64,000 bases of DNA. Origin: Costus lasius (lineage: Eukaryota; Streptophyta; Magnoliopsida; Zingiberales; Costaceae). The DNA is taken from assembly GCA_027563935.2 (NCBI GenBank), contig CM050449.1, forward strand, positions 77,154,616 to 77,218,615, written 5' to 3'. Shown here one piece after another: positions 1-11,588 of this stretch. The notes beneath the pieces are model-generated. The model was not told the origin of the DNA, did not search any database, and worked only from the letters and a program-made list of their open reading frames with translations. A program made the position numbers and the translations under genes. Each line of letters begins with the position of its first letter. The stretch's first letter is position 1.

Positions 1-433
1 TTCAGGCTTTCTACAAGAATCTAAAAACTAATTTACCTTATCTTGAATAGTGTATGAAGAATCATCATTGCATACCTTATCTCTTTGAGTTGCCCAAGAA
101 TTATGATAAAAAGACATATTTTCAAAATCTATCAAGAATAGATAATCCAACACCACTCAAATAAAAACCCCCTTTTTTTCAGAATATATATAAAAAAATA
201 GAAAATATAAAACACAAGCGAACTCAAAATTTCAAAATATCACAGTTCTGCCACAACTATGAAAATATCCAAAACCTGCAAAAACAAAAAAAACACAAAG
301 TTAAATCTAAAAACAAATAAAACTTAGTCTAGCAATACTAACAACTATTTTGATATTAACAAAACTAAGGTCCCCGGCAACGGCCCCAACAACTTGATAG
401 GACCAAAGTTGTTTGGCGTGTACCTAGGACTAA
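1..433 (-). other. Athila-type internal leader, running off the left edge
   Basis: AT-rich sequence lying just downstream (minus strand) of an Asp-tRNA primer-binding site, so by position it is the 5' leader and perhaps the gag start of a Ty3/gypsy Athila/Tat-type element that continues beyond the window. A short minus-strand reading near position 110 starts with an ATG but is too short to assign. No intact gene is visible. Confidence 0.5.
371..388 (-). other. Degenerate second copy of the Asp-tRNA primer site
   Basis: Reads tccccggcaacggcccca on the plus strand. It differs from the true site 63 bp to the right by one base (g to c), and the following aacttgatagga is also repeated. It therefore looks like a local tandem duplication of the LTR/PBS junction. 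Confidence 0.6.
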
Positions 434-451
434 TCCCCGGCAACGGCGCCA
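434..451 (-). other. Primer-binding site for tRNA-Asp (Athila A side)
   Basis: On the minus strand it reads TGGCGCCGTTGCCGGGGA, the complement of the 3' end of plant tRNA-Asp(GTC) including CCA. This is the usual primer site of plant Athila/Tat gypsy elements. It lies 6 bp beyond the LTR end at 458, so the LTR to its right acts as the 5' LTR of an element extending left. Confidence 0.85.
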
Positions 452-457
452 AAAACT

Positions 458-867
458 TGATAGGATTCCGCAAGTGCACGGAATTATCAAAGTAATAAAA
501 ATATCGATCCACAGAGACCTTATTGTTAATTACCAAATAATTGTTTTCTCGCTAGCTAAGTAAACCGAATATGATGAAAGTAAGCAGTATAGCTAACACG
601 AAGGATAATCAGAGAGATAAACATGGGACTAGGGTTTCATCCACCTTGATTTCAATGATAAGATATAAATAAAAGGTTCGTCAATCAAATCTTGCTAAAA
701 TAAAGACCTAATTTAGTTCATAAAAGGATTATCTCACTTTCGCGTAGATAACCACGCAGAGATAAATCCTCACTTTCGCGCAAGATTTATCCCAGGCTAA
801 AGATAAGTAAATCATCAATCAGAGAATTCAAAGATCACTTTCGTGCATCCGAATTCTAGGTTGATAA
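458..867 (-). repeat. Athila A LTR, 3' part (split by Angela-1)
   Basis: Matches by eye the ends of the LTRs at 13,986-15,790 and 16,090-17,906, including the cacttgcgga end and the ggtgga-tgaaaccctag block. The LTR resumes at 9,844 after the Angela-1 insertion. The repeated cactttcgtgcatccg-type phrases seen here recur in B and C. Confidence 0.8.
863..867. repeat. Target-site duplication of Angela-1, left copy (GATAA)
   Basis: GATAA precedes the TGTTGG start of the 5' LTR and is repeated at 9,839-9,843 after the CTTCA end of the 3' LTR. Five bp is normal for copia integration. Confidence 0.9.
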
Positions 868-2497
868 TGTTGGGGTATGCCCTTAAGGCTAATGTTTGAG
901 GCCTTGGGCTGTTATCAGTATCATGTATAAACTATGTATATGTTTATAAAGGCAATTGTTGTTATTCAGATTGTTGCATTATCTGCTGCTGTATGTATAC
1001 TTCTGAATAATGTCTCATTGGTGTTTCAGCTTGGCTGACATGCGGTATTGTCCTTAGTCGAGTTATCTTGGTGAACATGAGACAGCCTTGATATGATTGA
1101 GACTAATATGTGTTCTAATCTTATAGGATGCTTCGAGCATGGAATAAGATTTAGACGCATAGGTGCATTGGATGTACTGGACTGACCCTACTTAGGATAT
1201 TCAATTGTTTGTCACAATGTGAATAAATCCTTATAAGCAAGCAAGTGGTATACTCCCTCTGACTTGAGATCACTTGTGTTTCTAAATGATGATTGGCATT
1301 GTTTTGAGGTAGTTCAATATCATTTGAAAGATAATGGTTAAGGATTATCTTGGATGGTGGGCATGACTCATGTTAGGACACTGGTGATAGATATAGGATT
1401 GCCTCTCCTAGTTGGAGTGTGATGTTCTAAAGGGCCCCCTGGATGAGATGGTTGAGAAAGTGTATGGCCATACCCAGATGACTATGTTCATCTGATCTAA
1501 CCATTCTCATCATGTTGGAATTACAGGCTTGACAGGCTTGTCCAATAAGAACGTCCAGTGGCAAAGGGAACATGTATGCCGAGTGAATTGGATTCACACT
1601 TGTACTATGGTTTGGGTGTAGTCTTGGAAGACTCTTTCCTTCATATCGGGAGACAGTGATGTGTTGCTAGATACCCCTCTCTGATCGTGATAACGTAAGT
1701 TATCGTTACCGACATTGAAGGAAACCCTTAGGGTCGCACAATTTGATGATATGGCTTACTTGTGTCAGATCATGTGGACTGAATTGTTCTGGTTCAGTTT
1801 AAAGAAATTTAAACTCTGATTGGAAGTGAGATCTGGTCTAATCATGTTTGATTGATTAGGGCTTGAGATCAGTAAGCTTAGATCGAGAGAATTGATGCTT
1901 GATCATAGAGATCAAGAGGGTCGAGAGATGTGTGGTTAGATCTTGAACCATTTGGTTTAAAGAGATCAAGACCATGGTGGGTTCGATTTGGTCTTTGAAC
2001 CAAAAAGAATTGAACTGGTTCACTTGGTGAACGCATGGTTCAATTGAGAGAGGAGTTATCGATGGCTTCAAGTGGAGTTAAACATGGGGTTATGGACTTA
2101 CTATTTTTTGGAAGCCGTTTTCTTTGAGAAAACGCCCCCACGTTCGAACGCCTATCTCTCTCTCGCCCCCTCTCCTCTCGTGTGGATGATCTTCACGACA
2201 AGAGGAAGTTCGGCCAGCAAAAGGGAGAAAGACATCTCCTCAAACACGATCTAGGACTCCTTGGATCTTTGCTAGCACAAGGAATACAAGGAAGAAGTCA
2301 TCATCTTCTTGTGTGCGATTTCCTTTGGAGAAGAGCCGCTCGCCCTTTCTTCTTCCAAGTCGCCACTTGATCAATGGCAATGGTAACGCATTTTTTTATG
2401 GTTGCTCATATTATCTTGCCTCTCGATCCTATCAAACCTAGTTTTTCGCCTATGCAAGATCTCCTAGATGCGCATGTGAACTAGGGTTTGACCTTCA
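868..2497 (+). repeat. Angela-1 5' LTR
   Basis: 1,630 bp, TGTTGG...CCTTCA. It ends 2 bp before the primer site. It should carry promoter and polyadenylation signals, but I cannot place them with confidence. It contains the hairpin GATAACGTAAGTTATC (1,689-1,704), recurrent in this LTR family. Confidence 0.93.
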
Positions 2498-2499
2498 AT

Positions 2500-2512
2500 T
2501 GGTATCAGAGCT
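2500..2512 (+). other. Primer-binding site for initiator tRNA-Met (Angela-1)
   Basis: TGGTATCAGAGCT is complementary to the 3' end of plant initiator Met-tRNA, the usual primer of plant copia elements. It lies 2 bp after the LTR end. Confidence 0.92.
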
Positions 2513-4308
2513 AGGGTTTTTGGCTTGATATATATGATCGCCATCTTGTTGTGATCCATGTTTGTTTTATGCGTTGGATAGATCTTCATGATGTCATGCA
2601 AAAATACATGCTATATGTTAGATGTAAGCTTGCGCATGTAATGTTTGTTTGCGCTCTTCATCATAGTTTTCGACCAAAATATTATCATGCGTGCCCCCTC
2701 ATTTAGATCTATCTAAGCGCCTGCTTTAAACTCTTAGACGGGTTAACAGGGTTGAAGTCGTTAGTCAAGTCTGGACCCAACAGCCTAATCAGACCATCTG
2801 ACAGCCTAGATGGGTCGACCAGATAGCACCTGTGCGCAAGCATAACAGGTGGCTATAGGTCGACTGCAGAAGGGCGTGTAGCGATGTCTGATTGAGGCGC
2901 CTAGTGAACGATCATGATTTAGGCCCGGGGTCACACCCGGTTACGAGAAATCATGTGGGACGTTCAGCCCTTAAGGCATGCATAGTTGACCATCAGGTCG
3001 ACGCAAGTCAGTTATGACTGGGTGCATGCAAGGGCAGTGGGTCTGACTTGGTCTGATGAGTGGATGCCTGTTAATGGACCGTTGTAAGGTAGTAGGGCAC
3101 ATAAGGAAATAAAATTGATGCCATGGGTATTTCAAAAAATTTTATTTTCTGTTTGGATCACATGTATGCATGTTTGACATGTTCATTGGGTGTTTATTTA
3201 ATCTTATGTGGGCTGCCCTTATTTTTTGGTGTGCTGTGCTGGGGCCTGCGTGCTTGGAATTAATTTATAAATTTTACTGTGATCTGCGAATCACACTTTA
3301 ATTTATGAAAATGTATATTTGACCTGCGAGTCAAACCATGTCTAGATAGATTAAAATGTAATTTGATCAGACATGAGCACATGAGCACACATGGCAGAGG
3401 CGCTTGCAGTCAGTGGCTTCACCAGGTGGAGGTCTAGAGTTCGACTCTAGAACAGGCGCATACTGCCTGCAGGGCGTTTTGGCACGAGCTAGGCCAGATG
3501 AAATGTAAAAGACCCATAAAGAGCTCACGTGAAGACTTTTGTAAAACTAGGGTTTTACTTAGGCTTTTATGGGCATTTACGACATAAGATAATTGTGCTT
3601 TCTACTTATTGTTTTAAGTAATATTAGCACATGAATGTTTATATTCTTCTGCTATCACTATAGAATTTGCATGATAGTAAGAAGATAAAAGGACCGTTAA
3701 AATCCAACGACCATATCAAGCTTGATTGCCTTCTGACGCGAAACCTCACTGTTCTGACTATCGTTGGGGCCGTGTTGTACCCACTCAGTGGGCACGCCCA
3801 GCTATCTTCAGACGGTGTGCGATTACATCTACATGCTACAGAGAAGGGATTTATCTCTTCTCGTTGCTCAGCATAGCATGTGATGGTCCAGGGAGTAGGT
3901 CAGGTCAGCTTGACCATATAGGCTACATATTGAGCATATGATAGCTGTATGGAGGCAGCCATCTGAGGAATCAGAGACTGTGTTGTACCAACTCAGTTGG
4001 CACGGTCTTCTGGATTGCCTAGATGAAGGGGAATCGCACGGGTTGGCGATTGGCATGGATAGCCTACCAGTGACTAGTGCTTGAACTCTCTGTGCATCTT
4101 ATCTCGCCTGAGCGGGATGCGGAGATCAAGTATGAAATCTGGATCCCATCTCACTAAAAGAGTTTCACTCTTTCGGGCTGTTTTATTGGATTTTTCAGTC
4201 AGACAAAATAGTGAGAAAAGAATCACTCTTAAGTCCTGGAATGATTCTAACATGGATACTGACCTTGTTGTTCTTGCCATGTTGTAGATTCCTGCAGCAA
4301 CGAACACC
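2513..4308 (+). other. Angela-1 untranslated leader
   Basis: About 1.8 kb between primer site and the place where the polyprotein ATG should be. BARE/Angela elements are known for long leaders. It contains a perfect 7-bp stem hairpin around TTCGA (3,433-3,451) resembling a tRNA T-arm/B box. A good-looking splice acceptor (CTGAC branch-like motif, then TTGTAG) lies just before the coding region, with the TAG at 4,285-4,287. No long ORF is present. Confidence 0.8.
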
Positions 4309-7300
4309 ACAGGGCTCAATTTGCGATCCATATTGGAAAAGGAGAAGTTTGCTGGGCCAAACTTCTCAGACTGGTACAGACAGCTTAAGATTGTGCTTAA
4401 AGCTGAGAGGAAGCTGTATGTCCTTGAGTCGGCAATACCGGCTCAACCCGCTGCGAACGCCGCAAGGGCGGTTCGGGATGCTTATGAGAAGCACGTCAGT
4501 GATAGTACTGATGTCGCTTGCCTTATGCTTGCGTCAATGACGCCCGAGCTACAGCGTCAGCATGAGGATTTGTCTGCTATTGATATTATAGCAAATCTCA
4601 AGATGCTGTATGCTGCACAGGCAAGGACTGAACGCTATAACTTGACAAAACTTTTCTTTCATAGAAAACTGACTGAAGGGAGTCCAGTGGGAGCTCACGT
4701 ACTCAAGATGATTGGGTACAAAGAGGCTCTAGAGAAACTGGGTCATACCATCAATTCACAACTTGTTGTTGACATTATCTTGCAGTCTCTCCCGGCTTCT
4801 TTCGATTCGTTCATTATTAATTTTAATATGAACAAAATCGACTGTACTCCGGCAGAGTTACTGAACATGCTCTGCACCATAGAGCAGACTCTTGAGAAGG
4901 GAAAGCCTTCATCCTCTGTCTTGATGGTTCCTTCACGGAACAAGAGGAAGGGGAAGAAGGGCAAAACCCCTATCAAGAGCTACAACAAGGCTTTGAAACA
5001 AAAGTTGAAGCAGTCAAAGGACAACAGATGCTTCCATTGTGGCCAGCTGGGTCACTGGAAGAAGGACTGTAAAGCGCTCCAAGGAGAGAAGAAGGGAAGC
5101 AAGCCTTTCACTTCTGGCTCAGGTATTTACGTGACTGAAGTCATGGTAGCTTCTTCGATTTCATGGGTGTTGGACACTGCATGTGGAGTTCACATTTGTT
5201 CAAATGTGCAGGAACTCAAGAGAAGAAGACAGGTGGGACAGCATGAGGTGGACCTACGAGTTGGAAACGGAGCACGGGTTGCTGCTGTTGCTGTAGGACA
5301 ATATAACATCTCTTTACCATCTGGTTTTGTATTAGAACTTGACAATTGTTATTTTGTGCCAAGCATAACTAAGAATATTATCTCTATTCCTGCTCTTGTC
5401 AGGAAAGGTTTTTCTTTTGAATGCAAAACTTCACAGTGTTGTATTTCATATGATAATATTGTTTATGCAACTGGGTCGATTAACAATGGGTTATACATGT
5501 TGGACATGGAATGTTCTGTACAACAAATTGATAACAAGAAAGCCAAGTATGCTGATGACAGCACCTTGTTATGGCATAGTCGTTTAGGCCATATTAACAA
5601 GAAGCGCATTAAGCGGTTGCATGATCATGGACTGCTGGGATCATTCTCCTATGAGGAGCTTGATACATGCAAAGCTTATTTAATGGGTAAAATGACGAAA
5701 ACTCCTTTTACTAATAAAGGTAAAAGGGCTTCAGGTTTACTTGACCTTATTCACAGTGATGTGTGTGGGCCTTTTAGTAAACATGCCAGAGGTGGCTATT
5801 TATACTTCATTACTTTTACTGATGATTTCAGTAGGTATGGTTATGTCTATCTAATGAGACATAAGAGTGAATCTTTTGACAAGTTCAAAGAATTCAAAAA
5901 TGAAGTACAAAATCAGTTAGGCCGAAATATCAAGGCACTTCGTTCAGATCGAGGTGGCGAATACTTGAGTCATGAGTTTACTGACTATCTGAAGGAGTGT
6001 GGGATCATCTCACAGCTCACTCCGCCAGGAACACCACAATGGAATGGTGTGTCCGAGAGGAGAAATAGAACCTTATTGGATATGGTTCGTTCTATGATGA
6101 GTCAAGCTACTCTACCTTACTCCTTTTGGGGATTTGCACTGGAAACAGCTATAAAGGTGCTAAACCGAGTGCCATCCAAGGCCGTTTCAAAGACACCATA
6201 TGAGTTATGGTATGGGAAACAGCCGAGCTTGACATTTATCAAAATCTGGGGTTGCGAGGCTTATGTCAAAAAGCTCGCCTCTCGGAAACTGGAGAGCAGA
6301 TCAGATAAATGTATCTTTGTCGGTTACCCTAAAGAAACTAAGGGTTATTATTTCTACTATCCCAAAGAGAACAAAGTATTTGTTGCTCGAACGGCTATTT
6401 TTCTTGAGAAGGAATTTCTTCTGCAAGAGGCCAGTGGGAGAGAAATAAAGCTGGATGAAAATCCAGAAGAGGGACAAAGTAGTCAAGCTCAGTTGGATGA
6501 GCCTAAGCAAATAGAACAGGTTAATGTTCAACCTGAGGCTCAGATATCATGGGAACCGCGTAGATCGGGAAGGATTCGTCGTCAGCCTGAGCGCTATGAC
6601 GGAATCTACATCATTAATGATGAACCCCTTACTTATGCGGATGCGGTCAGTGGACCGGAATCAGCAAGATGGCTTGAAGCTATGCGAGCCGAGATGGACT
6701 CCATGTCCGACAACCAAGTCTGGGATTTGGTTGATCCACCTCCGGGAGTAATCCCTATAGGCTGTAAGTGGATCTTCAAGAAGAAGAAAGACATGGATGG
6801 TAACGTAGTTACCTATAAGGGCAGGCTAGTTGCGAAAGGTTTCAAACAAATCTACGGGATAGATTATGATAAAACTTTCTCTCCTGTAGCCATGTTCAAA
6901 TCCATTCGGATTATTCTCGCGATAGCAGCATATTATGATTATGAGATCTGGCAAATGGATGTGAAGACCGCTTTCCTTAATGGAAAACTAGAAGAGGATG
7001 TGTATATGACACAGCCTGAAGGTTTCATCAATCCATCAGAACGTCATAAAATATGCAAATTAAAGAAGTCCATTTATGGACTTAAACAAGCATCAAGAAG
7101 CTGGAATATTCGTTTTGATGAATCAGTCTGTGAATTTGGTTTCATCAAAAATGAAGATGACCCGTGTGTATATAAAAGGTTTAGTGGGAGCGTGATTACT
7201 TTCTTAGTCCTCTACGTCGATGATATCTTGATCATTGGAAACGATATTCCTGAACTGCATGCAGTCAAAGCATGGTTAAGAAAATGTTTCCAGATGAAAG

Positions 7301-8196
7301 ATTTAGGAGAAGCAGCCTATGTACTAGGTGTGAAGATCTATAGAGATAGATCTAATAGGCTTCTCGGGCTGTGCCAGAGTACTTACATCGATAAGGTCCT
7401 GGAGAGATTTCATTTAGAAAATTCTAAAAGAGGATATCTTCCAGTCAGACATGGTCTGAATCTTTCAAAGAGCCAGTGTCCTCAAACACAGTCTGAGAAA
7501 GATGAGATGGACAATATGCCTTATGCTTCGGCTATTGGGTCCATCATGTATGCGATGTTGTGTACTCGCCCAGACGTCGCTTACGGGTTAAGCGTGACCA
7601 GTCGGTTCCAAAGTAATCCAGGGAAGGCACATTGGATTGCAGTCAAGAACATTTTGAAATATCTTCGAAGAACCAAAGATATGTTCTTGATTTATGGAGG
7701 TCAGGAAGAACTCAGTATTGAAGGATATACTGACGCTTCATTCCAATCTGACCAAGATGATTTCCGATCGCAATCAGGCTACGTTTTTATCTTGAATGGA
7801 GGAGCAGTGGTGTGGAAGAGTTTCAAACAATCAATTGTTGCTGATTCCACAACAGAAGCCGAGTATGTTGCAGCCTCAGAAGCATCAAAGGAGGCAGTGT
7901 GGATTCGTAAGTTCATTCAAGAACTTGGTGTTGTTCCTTCGAGTGCAGATCCACTGGTTATCTTCTGTGATAACACTGGAGCGATTGCACAAGCAAAGGA
8001 ACCACGGTCACACCAGAAGTCCAAGCACATACAGAGAAGGTTTCATTTGATCCGTGAGATCATAGATCGAGGAGAGATCAAGATCTGCAAGGTACATACA
8101 GATGACAATCTAGCTGACCCGCTTACAAAGCCTCTGGCGCAGCAGAAGCATGAAAAGCACTGTAATAATATGGGTTTGAGATTTCTCAACCATTAG
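4309..8196 (+). pseudogene. Angela-1 copia gag-pol polyprotein, start codon lost
   Basis: One frame of 1,295 codons aligned by eye with the 1,294-codon polyproteins of the other copies. At 4,309 the ATG of the sisters is ACA, and the next codons are also altered. No in-frame ATG replaces it nearby, and a TAG lies upstream, so normal initiation is lost. Visible in order: gag; CCHC zinc knuckle (CFHCGQLGHWKKDC); protease with LDTACG; integrase zinc region; integrase core with SDV, SDRGGEY and VSERRNR; RT with QMDVKTAFLNG and YVDD; RNase H with YTDAS, TTEAEY and FCDNTGAI. In the integrase CxxC the second cysteine is tyrosine (CKAY instead of CKAC in the sisters), which should damage zinc binding. 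Otherwise there is no stop or frameshift. Confidence 0.92.
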
Positions 8197-8205
8197 TTTA
8201 AGTGC

Positions 8206-8216
8206 AAGTGGGAGAT
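8206..8216 (+). other. Polypurine tract, Angela-1
   Basis: AAGTGGGAGAT directly before the 3' LTR. It is identical at all seven Angela copies, as expected for the plus-strand primer. Confidence 0.85.
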
Positions 8217-9838
8217 TGTTGGGGTATGCCCTTAAGGCTAATGTTTGAGGCCTTGGGCTGTTATCAGTATCATGTATAAACTATGTATATGTTTATAAAG
8301 GCAATTGTTGTTATTCAGATTGTTGCATTATCTGCTGCTGTATGTATACTTCTGAATAATGTCTCATTGGTGTTTCAGCTTGGCTGACATGCAGTGTTGT
8401 CCTTAGTTGAGATATCTTGGTGAACATGAGACAGCCTTGATATGATTGAGACTAATATGTGTTCTAATCTTATAGGATGCTTCGAGCATGGAATAAGATT
8501 TAGACGCATAGGTGCATTGGATGTACTGGACTGACCCTACTTAGGATATTCAATTGTTTGTCACAATGTGAATAAATCCTTATAAGCAAGCAAGTGGTAT
8601 ACTCCCTCTGACTTGAGATCACTTGTGTTTCTAAATGATGATTGGCATTGTTTTGAGGTAGTTCAATATCATTTGAAAGATAATGGTTAAGGATTATCTT
8701 GGATGGTGGGCATGACTCATGTTAGGACACTGGTGATAGATATAGGATTGCCTCTCCTAGTTGGAGTGTGATGTTCTAAAGGGCCCCCTGGATGAGATGG
8801 TTGAGAAAGTGTATGGCCATACCCAGATGACTATGTTCATCTGATCTAACCATTCTCATCATGTTGGAATTACAGGCTTGTCCAATAAGAACGTCCAGTG
8901 GCAAAGGGAACATGTATGCCGAGTGAATTGGATTCACACTTGTGCTATGGTTTGGGTGTAGTCTTGGAAGACTCTTTCCTTCATATCGGGAGACAGTGAT
9001 GTGTTGCTAGATACCCCTCTCTGATCGTGATAACGTAAGTTATCGTTACCGACATTGAAGGAAACCCTTAGGGTCGCACAATTTGATGATATGGCTTACT
9101 TGTGTCAGATCGTGTGGACTGAATTGTTCTGGTTCAGTTTAAAGGAATTTAAACTCTGATTGCAAGTGAGATCTGGTCTGATCATGTTTGATTGATTAGG
9201 GCTTGAGATCGGTAAGCTTCGATCGAGAGAATTGATGCTTGATCATAGAGATCAAGAGGGTCGAGAGATGTGTGGTTAGATCTTGAACCATTTGGTTTAA
9301 AGAGATCAAGACCATGGTGGGTTCGATTTGGTCTTTGAACCAAAAAGAATTGAACCGGTTCACTTGGTGAACGCATGGTTTAATTGAGAGAGGAGTTATC
9401 GATGGCTTCAAGTGGAGTTAAACATGGGGTTATGGACTTACTATTTTTTGGAAGCCGATTTCTTTGAGAAAACGCCCCCACGTTCGAACGCCTATCTCTC
9501 TCTCGCCCCCTCTCCTCTCGTGTGGATGATCTTCACGACAAGAGGAAGTTTGGCCAGCAAAAGGGAGAAAGACATCTCCTCAAACACGATCTAGGACTCC
9601 TTGGATCTTTGCTAGCACAAGGAATACAAGGAAGAATTCATCATCTTCTTGTGTGCGATTTCCTTTGGAGAAGAGCCGCTCGCCCTTTCTTCTTCCAAGT
9701 CGCCACTCGATCAATGGCAATGGTAACGCATTTTTTTTATGGTTGCTCATATTATCTTGCCTCTCGATCCTATCAAACCTAGTTTTTCGCCTATGCAAGA
9801 TCTCCTAGATGCGCATGTGAACTAGGGTTTGACCTTCA
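8217..9838 (+). repeat. Angela-1 3' LTR
   Basis: 1,622 bp, TGTTGG...CCTTCA. It is the same as the 5' LTR apart from about 20 differences, among them loss of a 9-bp cttgacagg-type repeat near 8,880. Confidence 0.93.
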
Positions 9839-9843
9839 GATAA
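9839..9843. repeat. Target-site duplication of Angela-1, right copy (GATAA)
   Basis: Matches 863-867. The interrupted Athila LTR continues immediately after it. Confidence 0.9.
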
Positions 9844-11335
9844 TCTCTAGTGGAGTCTCAAGGATCACTTTCGTGCATCCGAATCTCTACACGAGTTTTA
9901 CTCATGGATCTCCAACGTTCCGATCCTTGCTTTCGCACAAGATCTCCACGTTTGACAAATAGACTCGATCTATAGATTCATGTTATAATCATGGCAATTA
10001 ATTTACTAGAACAGATCAAATTAGATCTAACCTAAGGAAGGGATCCTAACATGCAATTCTAGGGTTCCAAGTTCTTAAGCAAATCACCTTTCAGTCTCAT
10101 TGCGAAAACTCTAAAAACATAATTAGTAACATGGACTTATAGAAAGTCTAAGCACAATCCATCACAAAAGTAAAATTATCATAGCAAAAATTATCATGAC
10201 AAAAATAGAAGAGTTATCTAATCATTAAGAATCAAGGGGATTACACCCCATGTCCCAAAAGAGTGTTAAGCTTGCATGGAGGAAAAAATACAATGAATCA
10301 TAGTTTAGAACAATTAGAAATCAGAGAAGGAGAAAAAAAACAACGTTACAACACGGGTGTAATGTAAATTACACCCGTAATTTCGTGATGAACAGTGCTG
10401 TCACCACTGTTTTGTTGATTCCTCCTCCGATCGGACTCCTAACGCTTTGAAACTTCTGTGGCGTCTTTCTATCCTCTAGGCGAAGCTTCTAAGTGAAAAT
10501 CACGGCCTGAGGTGGCCTCCATGCCTCTCGGTGTGAGGCCAAACCCTAGCCACCTCTCTGGCAATATCTCCCTTGATACTAGATACAAGTTCCTCCTTCC
10601 ACTTTGTACGCCTTCCCCTCTTAAAGACGAGTACGCAGCAACTTTTAGATCCTAATTTGGAGCTCTGGATCAAACGTTATGGCCTGAACAAGTTTCAGCC
10701 ACGGAAAACTTGCTATTTTGACTGGAAATTACGGCCGTGTAATAATTTACGGCAGTGCCGTAAAATCATTCTGTGAACGCTGAGTCAAAATTATGGTCCG
10801 TAAAATATTTCTCAATGGTGCCGTAAAATCAGACAAGTTCTCTGGTCTGAATCAGCTGGGAATTACGGCCCGTAAAATGGGTTATGGCAGTGCCGTCAAA
10901 TCTGCAAAGTTCTCTGTTGTGAAAGTGTTGAAAAATACGGCAATGTAATTCTTTACGGCAGTGCCGTAAATTTAGGAAAACTTTCTGTTTGAGAAATCAC
11001 CAAAATACGCTAATGCTCTGATTTTACGGTAGCCGCGAAAAATACGATACCATAAAATAGGTTACGGCACTGCTGTATTTTGCAAGGTTGCTCCGTTTTG
11101 CGTGAAATTTCTTAGGTGATCTCCTCTTGATGATGGTAACTCTTCTATGTGTTTGATTTTGCTTGAAAACTCCTTGAAATAGTGCCTTTTTACCTGAAAA
11201 TCATGAAAAACCAAAACAGAAGTAGACTTTACAATATTCGATGAATTTGACATGAAAACAAGTAAAATATCTTCAATCTAGCATGAAAAGATATCCAAAA
11301 TGATATAAAATATACTATATATTTTGGTGTCATCA
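9844..11335 (-). repeat. Athila A LTR, 5' part
   Basis: Continuation of the LTR at 458-867. Without Angela-1 the LTR is about 1.9 kb. Its outer end (minus strand) is TGATGACACC, like the TGATGACTC ends of LTRs B and C. The stretch 10,220-10,560 matches B and C (ggacatggg, cgatcggactcct, ggcgaagctt). The upstream third holds palindromic boxes. Confidence 0.82.
10740..11090. repeat. Palindromic TTACGG...CCGTAA boxes in Athila A LTR
   Basis: Perfect 17-bp palindromes TTACGGCAGTGCCGTAA lie at 10,747-10,763 and 10,953-10,969, with several decayed versions between (near 10,815, 10,884 and 11,060). They sit in the part of the LTR that would be U3. Confidence 0.85.
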
Positions 11336-11351
11336 GTGTCATTTGGAAAAA

Positions 11352-11588
11352 TTATTTTGCCCTTATTTGGTTGAATATCCAGAAGACATCATCATAAAGG
11401 CCTAGTGCCTCCAACGTGCGTTGATCCGCATACTTGGTATTCACAACTCTCCTAGCCACCAATTGGTTGTATCTAGCCTTTTGGATTTCATCCCTAAAAA
11501 TGATGCCATAAGGATTCGGTGGGGTTGAAGACTCAGCTGGTCCCTCGCCTCTTCTTTTTGAAACCACAGCTTTGGTTTTGGGTGTCAT
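11352..11588 (-). pseudogene. Start of an Athila env-like/ORF-1-type protein, truncated
   Basis: Minus-strand frame beginning MTPKTKAVVSKRRGEG and continuing through a basic, charged stretch with YNQLVARRVV and LEALGLYDDV. This style (basic serine-rich start, then a conserved block with a ...LGL.DD core) recalls the extra ORF found between integrase and 3' LTR in Athila-type elements. I assign it from memory of that family, so with moderate confidence. It ends at a stop after about 79 codons, 17 bp from the LTR edge, where the intact ORF should be several hundred codons long. The remainder and the usual purine tract seem to be deleted. Confidence 0.45.

Larger units (their letters stand above)
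868..9838 (+). mobile_element. Angela-1: complete Ty1/copia element
   Basis: An 8,971-bp element with both LTRs, an initiator-Met primer site, a long leader, one gag-pol frame, a purine tract and a 5-bp target duplication. The polyprotein order (integrase before RT), LTR length and TGTTGGGGTATGCCC start place it in the Angela/BARE lineage. It sits inside an Athila LTR. The two LTRs differ at roughly 20 positions by eye, including a 9-bp deletion in the 3' LTR, so it is recent but not brand new. Its polyprotein has lost the normal start codon. Confidence 0.95.

Noticed and set aside
3433..3451. A tRNA gene
   Set aside because: Only a T-arm-like hairpin is present; no acceptor stem, anticodon arm or complete A box can be folded around it.
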